This document shows, piece by piece, positions 34,902-42,313 of a DNA stretch of 64,000 nucleotides. Source of the stretch: JAXGZG01 sp040771825 (GTDB taxonomy: Bacteria > Bacillota > Sulfobacillia > Fermentithermobacillales > Fermentithermobacillaceae); the NCBI GenBank assembly GCA_040771825.1, contig JAXGZG010000001.1, positions 62,001 to 126,000 on the forward strand. The letters are read 5' to 3'. Made by a program: the position numbers and the translations under genes. Each line of letters begins with the position of its first letter. Position 1 is the stretch's first letter. Below the pieces are notes generated by a model that was not told the DNA's origin, ran no database searches, and was given only the letters and a program-made list of their open reading frames with translations.

Positions 34902-36856
34902 AGCCTGATGTGGGGCAAGTTGGATCGCCGGTTGGAGGATCCCAGCGTCAAGAGAGGCGCAGCAGCCTATCCATACTCGCCAGGGTGTTCGCGTTGGCCA
35001 AACCCCATGCTCTAGGGTACGTGGCGGGGATCCTGGGCGTTGGCCTTGCCAATCTCCTAATCAACGTATTGCTGGCCCGAATGCTTATGAGTCTCACCGG
35101 CGGCATCATGGAGATCAGCCGTGACAAAGTTGCGTCTGGGACAAGGCTTCTCGCCATAGGCACAGTCCTAATGGCCGTCTTTGTCCTTTTCTCGGGACGA
35201 ACCCTGTTGGCAAGCGTGTATGGGGTTGCTAACGACATTAGGAAGCGCCTCTTGAGCAAGTTTCTGCACATGCCTTTCCAGGAAGTTGAAAGCCGCCACT
35301 CGGGTGACCTTCTGGCACGGGCTACAACCAGCCTCAGGCAGGTGGAACGCCTCCTCCTCGGTGACTTCCAGACTCTTGCGAACACTCTGTTGTCGGGGGT
35401 AGGCAGCGCCATCTACATGGTGACGTTGGACCCTGGGATGGGCCTTGTGGGAATCGGATGCGGGGTTCTGCCCCTAATTACAAACCTGCCCTTTGCCGGC
35501 ATCTTGCGCCGGACGGGCAAGGAGGTGGAGGAGACTCAAGCCGCTTTGGTGGAAAGGGTCTCCGATGTGCTCCAGGGGAGGGACACCATCCGCCACCTAA
35601 ACCTGGGCAAGTTCATCTCTTCCAGAACCGATTGGGCAGGTCAACAGGCGCTGAGGGCGGGTTTGAAGCAAGTGGGAGTGGACACTTTGCGGATGCTCGC
35701 TGACGGGGCGTCGGATTTGGTCATGGCTGCGTACGGGGTATACGTCAGTTATGTGGGCATTCGTAATCCGGACCTAATCCCGGTTTCTATCGCCATGATG
35801 CAGCTGTCTTTCCCGGTCAAGCGACTTTTCGCAACCATCGGAGCGGTAGTCGCCGAAATCCAGATCAACATCTCCGGCGCCGAAAGGGTACTGGAAGTGC
35901 TGGACATCGCCCACGAGCCGGTTGTGTACGAGCGGGCCACCCGTGAGCCGGTTGCGTACGGCCACGCCACCCGTGAGCCGGTTGTGTACGACTACGCTGC
36001 CCGCGAGCCGGTTGCGCAAGACTACGTCTCCCAGGAACACGAGACGTTCGAGCGCCCTGACGCTCCCTCACCCGCCGGGTGTTTTGGTACGGTCGAAGAC
36101 TCAGCCCCACTTCCCGCCCTGGCCGTGGAGGGGCTTTCGTTTATGTATTCGACGTCCCAAGCGCCGGCTATCTCCGACGTCTCCTTCGCCGTCATGCCTG
36201 GCGAAACCGTGGCGTTGGTAGGCCCCTCAGGGGGCGGAAAGAGCACCCTGGTCAGACTCGTTCTTGGCCTGTACCCTCCGGCTTCTGGAGAAATCCGAGT
36301 CAAGGGAGCCTGCATCTCCCAAGTCCCGCTTCGGGATTGGAGGCGCTTCTTCTCCTATGTTCCCCAGGACTCTTTCCTCTTCGCAGGCACTGTGTACGAT
36401 AACATCGCGGCCGAAGACGAGGGTGCTGCGCCATCCCAAGTAGAGAGCGCTGCCAGGGCCGCCGGAATCCACGACTTCATTGCGGGCCTCTCCGGGGGAT
36501 ACCAGACGCCTATCGTGGAAAGAGGGGCGAGTCTCTCGGGTGGTCAAAAGCAGAGGATAGCCATCGCCCGGGCCATCCGCAGAAACGCCCCTATCCTGTT
36601 GCTGGATGAGGCCACTGCGTCTTTGGACACCGAGTCGGAAGCCCTTGTCCAGGAGGCTCTCGATAACCTCATGGCGGACCGGACTGTGCTGGTCGTGGCT
36701 CACCGCCTATCCACGGTGAGGCGGGCCGACCAGATTCTGCTTCTGGACGGAGGCAGCATAGTGGAACGTGGCAGTCACGACGAGCTCATGGCCGCGGGAG
36801 GTCGGTACAAAGACTTGGTGGACGCGGGGTTTGGGAGGCAGGGGAGATCTCGGTGA
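34898..36856 (+). CDS. ABC exporter half-transporter B, with repeat-bearing linker
   Basis: A 652-residue half-transporter. The membrane domain covers residues about 30-325; the nucleotide-binding domain has Walker A GPSGGGKSTLV (about 441), Q-loop YVPQDSFLF, a canonical signature LSGGQKQR, Walker B ILLLDEATASLD and H-loop VAHRLST. Between the two domains is an unusual linker of four 10-residue repeats (residues about 340-379). Its start overlaps the stop of half-transporter A. With one canonical and one altered signature the pair fits asymmetric ABC exporters. Confidence 0.87.
   Translation: MKPDVGQVGSPVGGSQRQERRSSLSILARVFALAKPHALGYVAGILGVGLANLLINVLLARMLMSLTGGIMEISRDKVASGTRLLAIGTVLMAVFVLFSGRTLLASVYGVANDIRKRLLSKFLHMPFQEVESRHSGDLLARATTSLRQVERLLLGDFQTLANTLLSGVGSAIYMVTLDPGMGLVGIGCGVLPLITNLPFAGILRRTGKEVEETQAALVERVSDVLQGRDTIRHLNLGKFISSRTDWAGQQALRAGLKQVGVDTLRMLADGASDLVMAAYGVYVSYVGIRNPDLIPVSIAMMQLSFPVKRLFATIGAVVAEIQINISGAERVLEVLDIAHEPVVYERATREPVAYGHATREPVVYDYAAREPVAQDYVSQEHETFERPDAPSPAGCFGTVEDSAPLPALAVEGLSFMYSTSQAPAISDVSFAVMPGETVALVGPSGGGKSTLVRLVLGLYPPASGEIRVKGACISQVPLRDWRRFFSYVPQDSFLFAGTVYDNIAAEDEGAAPSQVESAARAAGIHDFIAGLSGGYQTPIVERGASLSGGQKQRIAIARAIRRNAPILLLDEATASLDTESEALVQEALDNLMADRTVLVVAHRLSTVRRADQILLLDGGSIVERGSHDELMAAGGRYKDLVDAGFGRQGRSR
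35915..36034 (+). repeat. Four in-frame 30-bp repeats in the ABC exporter linker
   Basis: Each unit begins GAGCCGGTTG and encodes EPVVYERATR, EPVAYGHATR, EPVVYDYAAR and EPVAQDYVSQ. The unit is exactly ten codons, so copy number can change without breaking the frame. Confidence 0.9.
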
Positions 36857-36936
36857 ATCAGGGCCGTGTAGACTCCAGGAGGAACACGGCACAGTCTCGG
36901 AAGCCTGGTAGAGACCTGGCATAAGGGGGTCAATGC

Positions 36937-37731
36937 GTGATCGGCCCGATTGCTCTGTGGCAGGAGTTCACCGGGATTCTGCACGAGGGTAGCCTGACCC
37001 TCGATAGGATTATGCCCGTGGAAAGGTCATTGGCCGAGCCACTTCTGACAGTACTAAGCGAGCTGAGGGCCGCAGTTCCCAAAGACGTCTGGCCACGCAA
37101 TCCCCGGCACTGGCGGAATGGTGACGACGTGATCTACCTCGTTGAACTCGGTACCCCTGCGTCGACCTTTTGCTTCACCCTTGTGGCGCAGGGAGATGAA
37201 TGGTTCGTTAAGCATGTGGAAAGCATCCTCCTTCCCATAGATTCTGTTCCCCGCCTACCGGCTTCGGAGTTCCCGGATCTGCCTGTTGAAACCAAAGCGT
37301 GGATGCGGCAGGAAATTGACATAACCAACCAGATCCATATGTACAACGTGCTCAAAAAGGAAAGAGGCCGCGAACTGGCAGTGGCTTCCTTTTGCGATGG
37401 CGCCGGATACTACCTGGCCTCGAAAGCCTGGCTTCCCCTACTGCCTGACCATCAGGCTTTCATCATGTATATGTGTTGGGAACAATCCGTTCTTCGAGGA
37501 AACCAAGTGACTTTGGAGAAACTGGACGACACCGGGGCTGTTGTTCGGGTCCGTGCGCTTTGGTTCGAGATCTACGACAGAGCCCTACACCTCCGGCGGC
37601 AGATTCCCGCCGAGGACTATCGGGTTCTGTTCGAGTCTATCTGGAGGGACAGAGCACGTGCTGCGGGCTATGACTTGCGCATCTCCTACGGGCTTCCGTA
37701 CACCAGTTTCGAGTTCTATCGGATACCATAA
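36937..37731 (+). CDS. Hypothetical protein downstream of the ABC exporter
   Basis: A 264-residue soluble protein starting at a GTG with AAGGGGGT 6 bases upstream. There is no signal peptide or membrane segment. It has aromatic- and acid-rich motifs such as RHWRNGDDVIYLVELG, WFVKHVES, ETKAWMRQEIDITNQIHMYN and FCDGAGYYLASKAWLP. I do not recognise the family. The helical middle and YYLASKAWLPLLPDH stretch recall the loosely defined L-2-amino-thiazoline-carboxylate hydrolase-like/DUF6125 proteins, but this is weak. It is 80 bases after the exporter pair and may share its transcript. Confidence 0.65.
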   Translation: MIGPIALWQEFTGILHEGSLTLDRIMPVERSLAEPLLTVLSELRAAVPKDVWPRNPRHWRNGDDVIYLVELGTPASTFCFTLVAQGDEWFVKHVESILLPIDSVPRLPASEFPDLPVETKAWMRQEIDITNQIHMYNVLKKERGRELAVASFCDGAGYYLASKAWLPLLPDHQAFIMYMCWEQSVLRGNQVTLEKLDDTGAVVRVRALWFEIYDRALHLRRQIPAEDYRVLFESIWRDRARAAGYDLRISYGLPYTSFEFYRIP

Positions 37732-38250
37732 TGCCGTCCCGCAATCCCCAAGCACTGCCTAGGTGAGGAGGACGTCAAGTTGGCTGGCCTCGAACTACAT
37801 TGGCTCCAGGCGTCACTTCCCCGAACTATCGTCTCGCTCCACCTCAAACTGCCAGTTTGACCTATCCGGCATAGGCCCAGGCGTCTTGGTCGAAGGGTGG
37901 TTCACAGTACGGTTCTTTTTCGTAGGCTTCTATCGCTAGGGTAATGTCTACTCCCAGAAGGCTCCAAATGCCTTTGGGCCTGTCGGACCTAATCAGCCCG
38001 TAGACCCGGTCCCCATTGGGGTCAGGAGTCTGCAGTGAGACTTCAGCTCCGCGCCGTCGAACGCTGGCCCCCAGCAATGTCTCCGGACGGCAATCGGAAG
38101 GGCGGGCACGTCCGCCCTTCTCGTGTGGTATGCCGGGCGTGGGCGAAGGAATTGCAGGTTTTGCGAAGAACATTGTGTAGTTGGATGTCACGTGGCGAAC
38201 AGTACTATCGTACAGCGACATAGCGGCACCCAAGAAAGGAGATGCGGCAG
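37732..38250. other. Intergenic region before the aldolase cluster
   Basis: It contains a strong dyad at 38098-38119 (AAGGGCGG, six bases, CCGCCCTT) and a weak promoter-like pair near 38193-38220 (TTGGAT, 16 bases, TACTAT). A minus-strand open frame (37862-38233) has a protein-like C-terminal half (ending FDQDAWAYAG) but a poor N-terminal half and no ribosome site; I rate it under one in three as a gene. IclR-family proteins bind dyads near their own operons, so this is where an operator would be expected. Confidence 0.35.
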
Positions 38251-39138
38251 ATGATCAAGGGTATCTTCGCTCCAATACCCACGCCTTTTGTTGGCGAGGA
38301 AGTGGCCTATGACAAACTAGGCGAGAACGTCGAAAGGTGGGGCAGAACAGGGCTTTCGGGTCTCGTGGTATTTGGCTCCAACGGCGAGGCCCCGTATGTG
38401 GACGAAGACGAGAAGGTTGAAGTTTGGGCTTACGTGAGAAAGCATCTTCCGGAAGACAAAGTCATGATCGCAGGCACAGGGCAGGAGAGCACCCGGGCGA
38501 CTGTACGCCTTACCAAGAAGGCGGCGCAAGTAGGGGCCCGGGCCGCGCTGGTTGTCAATCCCAATTTCTTCAAAGGAAGCATGAAAGAGCCCGCGCTAGA
38601 GAGGTTCTACCGGGATGTAGCGGACGCTTCGCCCATCCCCATCCTTGTCTACAACATGCCGGGCAACACAGGCATCAACATGTCCAGTTCGCTGGTGGTG
38701 AGGCTTTCGGACCATCCCAATATTGTAGGAGTCAAAGACTCTAGCGGCAACATCGTGCAGATTTCCGAGATACTTCGGGGCGTGCCCAAGAATTTCGCCG
38801 TCTTTGCGGGCTCGGCCAGTTTCCTTTTCCCGGCGGCGGTTATGGGCGCCGTTGGGGGAACTCTCGCCACAGCCAACGTGGTGCCGGATCTCTGCGTCAA
38901 GCTCCTGGATCTGGCCAACCAAGGCAAGTTGGAGGAAGGGCGCGAGCTTCAGAAGAGCCTCTTGGCGCTAAACGCCGCCGTTACTGCCCGGTTCGGAGTG
39001 GCAGGGCTCAAGGCCGCTTTGGACATGGTGGGTTACTTCGGCGGACTCCCCAGGCGCCCAATGCTGCCTCCCGGGGAGGTCGAGAAAGCCGAGATCCGCA
39101 ACATACTCACTGCTTTGGGTGTGGAGTTGGTGAAGTAG
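38251..39138 (+). CDS. DapA-superfamily aldolase, 4-hydroxy-2-oxoglutarate aldolase-like
   Basis: A 295-residue class I aldolase of the dihydrodipicolinate synthase superfamily. The Schiff-base lysine is in VGVKDSSGN (about residue 164) and the tyrosine in VYNMPGNTG (about 136). Where true DapA has Arg in YNVPGRTG this protein has Asn, as in mammalian HOGA1 (YSVPANTG). GSNGEAPYV (about 44), AGSASFL, GAVGG and FGVAGLKAALD also follow HOGA1. The likely reaction is cleavage of 4-hydroxy-2-oxoglutarate to pyruvate and glyoxylate. The ATG at 38251 is set by AAGGAG. It is the first gene of a four-gene cluster with an IclR regulator. Confidence 0.82.
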   Translation: MIKGIFAPIPTPFVGEEVAYDKLGENVERWGRTGLSGLVVFGSNGEAPYVDEDEKVEVWAYVRKHLPEDKVMIAGTGQESTRATVRLTKKAAQVGARAALVVNPNFFKGSMKEPALERFYRDVADASPIPILVYNMPGNTGINMSSSLVVRLSDHPNIVGVKDSSGNIVQISEILRGVPKNFAVFAGSASFLFPAAVMGAVGGTLATANVVPDLCVKLLDLANQGKLEEGRELQKSLLALNAAVTARFGVAGLKAALDMVGYFGGLPRRPMLPPGEVEKAEIRNILTALGVELVK

Positions 39139-39139
39139 A

Positions 39140-40276
39140 GTGGGCAGTATCCCGGTAATCCTCAACGGCCCGGGTCGAGTGGGCCTGAGCTTCGTCCGGT
39201 TGCTTGAGGAGAAGGCACCTTACATCCGAGATAAGACGGGGGTTCGCCCATCCTTGGTTGCCGTGACCGACGTCGACCGCTCCTTGTTCAACCCTGAGGG
39301 GCTCAGCCTGGTTGATGTAAGGGCGTGGAAGGCGCCGGTGCAAAACGCGTCTTACAGGGACATCTTGGACCGGGTCGCCGGTATTCCCAGGGTTCCTGGC
39401 ATTCCCGGGGTTCGCGGCATCTCCGGCATCGTAGTGGAAGCCACGCCCACTAACCCGACCACAGGCGAACCCGGCTTGAGTCATATCGTTGACGCCATCA
39501 GCCTGGGGTTTTCCGTCGTTACTCTGGCGAAGGGACCCCTAGTGGTTGCGTTCCATAGCCTTCGCGGGCTGGCTTCGGAGAAGGGGGCCGGCCTCAAGTA
39601 TAGCGGAGCCGTGGCCGCGGCGCTTCCTACGGTGGATACGGCTATGTATTCTATGGCCGGGGTGGAGATAACCGAGATAGAAGGGGTGCTTAACGGCACT
39701 ACCAACTACATACTGAACTCCATGGCCAACGGTACGTCTTACAGCCATGCGCTCTCGGAGGCCCAGGCCATGGGCGTGGCCGAGGCTAACCCGACTTTGG
39801 ACGTTGAAGGGTTTGACTCCGCCGCCAAACTCCTGATCATCGCCAACACTGTGTGGGGCACGAGCCTTGGTCTTTCGGATGTCCGGCGGCAAGGGATCAC
39901 TCATCTCGACGGCCAGGAGGTCATGGAGTACGCCAGAGGGGGCACGCCGGTGCGGCTTGTGGCCAGGGCATGGCTTGACCCTGAAGAATCGGGGGCCACA
40001 AGCGACGCGGGCTTCGCGGATTCCGCGAAGTCCGCAGAGCCCACGAAACCTCCGAAACCCCCAAAATCCAGGCTCGTGCATCTCGCCGTCGGCCCCGAGC
40101 CTCTACCTGCAGGGCACCCATTCATGCACCTTCCGGGCACTCAAAAAGCGGTTCGCTTTGTTTCCCGGGAGATGGGCGACATTGTGGTTTCGGGTGGGGC
40201 ATCGGACGTAGTAGGTGCAGCGGCGTCAGCCGTGAAAGACCTCATCCACCTGCTGGAAGAAAGGAGGACTCTGTGA
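39140..40276 (+). CDS. Homoserine dehydrogenase family protein
   Basis: A 378-residue oxidoreductase. The N-terminal NAD(P)-binding strand is VILNGPGRVG; family motifs are VEATPTN (about 97), LAKGPLVV (about 130), YSGAVAAALPTVDT (about 153), and the strongly conserved GVLNGTTNYIL (about 183) and AQAMGVAEANPTLDVEGFDSA split over two turns near 205-225. There are two odd insertions: a repeating IPxVPGIPGVRGISG near residue 85 and an Ala/Ser/Pro/Lys stretch at 293-318. It lies 1 base after the aldolase gene and overlaps the IclR gene. In a catabolic cluster it may oxidise a hydroxy-amino acid rather than make homoserine. Confidence 0.8.
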   Translation: MGSIPVILNGPGRVGLSFVRLLEEKAPYIRDKTGVRPSLVAVTDVDRSLFNPEGLSLVDVRAWKAPVQNASYRDILDRVAGIPRVPGIPGVRGISGIVVEATPTNPTTGEPGLSHIVDAISLGFSVVTLAKGPLVVAFHSLRGLASEKGAGLKYSGAVAAALPTVDTAMYSMAGVEITEIEGVLNGTTNYILNSMANGTSYSHALSEAQAMGVAEANPTLDVEGFDSAAKLLIIANTVWGTSLGLSDVRRQGITHLDGQEVMEYARGGTPVRLVARAWLDPEESGATSDAGFADSAKSAEPTKPPKPPKSRLVHLAVGPEPLPAGHPFMHLPGTQKAVRFVSREMGDIVVSGGASDVVGAAASAVKDLIHLLEERRTL

Positions 40277-41052
40277 CCGTAAACGCCATCAAGAAGGCAG
40301 TGGATATTACGATGATTGTGGCGGCCGATGGTCCGTTGTGCTTGACGGACATCGCCGGACGGTCTGGAATCCCCGTTCCTACGACTCGCCGGATTCTGTC
40401 CACCCTTACCGAGTCGGCGATCCTCCGGCGCGTTGGAAACGTCTACACCCTGGGCATTAAGGTGTTCGAGATGGGGAAGAAGGCTGAGCAGGCGATGGAT
40501 ATCATCGGACTTGCCTGGCCGCACCTGGAGGCTCTCGCTGCCAAAGTGGGGGAGAACGCCAACTTGGCGGTGTTGGATGGCGTCCATGTGGTGTATCTTT
40601 CTTGTGCCGAGGCCGGGCGGGTGATGCGGACGTTCACCGTCCCCGGCGCCAGAATCCCGGCCCACTCTACCGGGGTGGGCAAAGTGCTTTTGGCCAGACA
40701 TAGCGACGCCTATGTGGCGAGATTGTATGAAGGGGTGAACTTGGAAAGGTTCACTGCCAAGACTCTAGGGGATCTGGATTCTCTTCTGGGCGAACTGCGA
40801 AAGGTACGGGAACAGGGCTACGCGATGGACGAAGGCGAGCGAGAAGACGGCGTGCTGTGCTTGGCCGCTCCTGTCAGGGATTTTGCGGGGCAAGTGGCGG
40901 CTGCCGTGAGCGTTTCGGGACCTTCCTCCCGGCTGTCTGGCCGAGTGGATTTCCTGGTTAGGGCCGCTTGTGCCTGTGCTGAGAACGTGTCCCGGGAATT
41001 GGGTTGGAAAGGAGAAGGTACACATGAATCAACTGAATCAACGAGCACCTAA
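40273..41052 (+). CDS. IclR family transcriptional regulator
   Basis: A 259-residue regulator with an N-terminal winged helix (residues 1-65; LTDIAGRSGIPVPTTRRILSTL) and a C-terminal GAF-like effector domain (LAVLDGVHVVYLS, IPAHSTGVGKVLLA near 135, GYAMDEGEREDGVLCLAAPV near 190). The GTG start overlaps the upstream stop and follows AAAGGAGG. The last 29 bases overlap the aminotransferase gene. IclR proteins usually control adjacent catabolic genes in response to a pathway acid, so this one probably governs the cluster at 38251-42142. Confidence 0.92.
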   Translation: MTVNAIKKAVDITMIVAADGPLCLTDIAGRSGIPVPTTRRILSTLTESAILRRVGNVYTLGIKVFEMGKKAEQAMDIIGLAWPHLEALAAKVGENANLAVLDGVHVVYLSCAEAGRVMRTFTVPGARIPAHSTGVGKVLLARHSDAYVARLYEGVNLERFTAKTLGDLDSLLGELRKVREQGYAMDEGEREDGVLCLAAPVRDFAGQVAAAVSVSGPSSRLSGRVDFLVRAACACAENVSRELGWKGEGTHESTESTST

Positions 41053-42142
41053 ATCAAAACTTCTGCTAGGGCCGGGTCCCAGCAATTCGGACCCGAGGGT
41101 TCTGCGGGCGCTTTCCGAGCCTACGCTGGGGCACCTTGACCCTGATTTCGTGGCGATCATGGATGAGACTACCGAGTTGTTAAGATACGTCTTCAACACC
41201 AAGAACAGGTTGACTGTGCCCATTTCGGGGACAGGTTCCGCGGGAATGGAGACGGCCATCGTAAACACAGTGGAGCCCGGCGACAAGGTCATTATCTGCG
41301 TTGCCGGCGTTTTCGGCGAGCGTATGGTCGACGTTGCAGAGCGAGCCGGCGCCACCGTTGTCCGAGTGGATACTCCCTGGGGAGAGCCGGTGGATCCCGA
41401 GGACGCAGGCAAGGCTATCAGGAGGAATCCTGACGCTAAGTTACTGGGAATCGTTCACGCCGAGACATCTACAGGTGTACTCCAGCCTTTGGACGATATC
41501 GTCAACTTGGCCCACGAGAAGGGCATGCGGGTGGTTGTGGACGCCGTCACGTCTTTGGGCGGAGTGGAAGTGCCTGTGGACCGCCTTAATCTGGATTTTG
41601 TCTACTCAGGCACCCAGAAGTGTCTGTCGTGTCCGCCCGGACTGGCTCCTGTGACTGCCAACGAGGCCACGGCCGATTTCATCAAGAACCGCAAGACCAA
41701 ATGCCAGAGCTGGTATCTGGACTTGAGCATGATTCAAAGGTACTGGGGTTCCGAGCGTTTCTACCACCACACCGCTCCAGTCAACATGATCTACGCCCTC
41801 AACGAGAGCCTGAGGATTATCAAGGAGGAGGGCCTGGAGGCCAGGTACGAGCGCCACCGGGCAACTCAGAAGTTCCTTATAGAGGCACTGGGCGCCATTG
41901 GGATCAAGCCGGTGGTCAACGAACCTTACAGACTTCCCAGCCTTACAACAGTCTGGACTCCAGAGGGTGTGGATGAGGCCAAAGTCCGCAAACGGCTTCT
42001 GGATGAGTTCAACATCGAGATCGGCGCCGGGCTTGGCGTGTTCAAGGGCAAGGTCTGGCGTATCGGCCTCATGGGGACGAACTCCAAGAGGACAAACGTC
42101 GTGTTCCTTTTGGCAGCTCTCAAAGACATCTTGGGGGTCTAG
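41024..42142 (+). CDS. Class V aminotransferase, alanine-glyoxylate/serine-pyruvate type
   Basis: A 372-residue PLP enzyme. Signs of the AGXT branch are KLLLGPGPSNSDPRVLRA near the N-terminus, SGTGSAGMETAI (about 68), HAETSTGVLQP (about 147), VVDAVTSLGGVEV, the PLP lysine in YSGTQKCLSCPPGL (about 195), and RIGLMGTNS near the C-terminus. It likely moves the amino group of alanine or serine to glyoxylate, giving glycine. Glyoxylate is the expected product of the aldolase encoded first in this cluster. The ATG at 41024 follows AAAGGAG and lies inside the IclR gene. Confidence 0.88.
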   Translation: MNQLNQRAPKSKLLLGPGPSNSDPRVLRALSEPTLGHLDPDFVAIMDETTELLRYVFNTKNRLTVPISGTGSAGMETAIVNTVEPGDKVIICVAGVFGERMVDVAERAGATVVRVDTPWGEPVDPEDAGKAIRRNPDAKLLGIVHAETSTGVLQPLDDIVNLAHEKGMRVVVDAVTSLGGVEVPVDRLNLDFVYSGTQKCLSCPPGLAPVTANEATADFIKNRKTKCQSWYLDLSMIQRYWGSERFYHHTAPVNMIYALNESLRIIKEEGLEARYERHRATQKFLIEALGAIGIKPVVNEPYRLPSLTTVWTPEGVDEAKVRKRLLDEFNIEIGAGLGVFKGKVWRIGLMGTNSKRTNVVFLLAALKDILGV

Positions 42143-42313
42143 AGAGAGAGTTGTCACGTTAGCGGCGGTTTTGAGGGTCGGGGAAAGGATCTTGCCGGGA
42201 TATTGCTTGCCCTGGTAAGAAAGTTTCCCTGACCACCTTCCCCGAGGCAGATGGCAGCAAGTCAGAGCAACTGGGCTTGCGGACGGGTTGGTATCAGGGA
42301 CACCGTCGGTGTT

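Noticed and set aside
37862..38233. Minus-strand open frame of 123 codons
   Set aside because: Only the C-terminal half looks protein-like, there is no ribosome site, and the frame covers the strong dyad at 38098; kept only as a note in the gap entry.
38251..39138. Biosynthetic DapA (lysine pathway)
   Set aside because: The key Arg of YNVPGRTG is Asn here and the sequence follows the HOGA pattern; the neighbours are catabolic.
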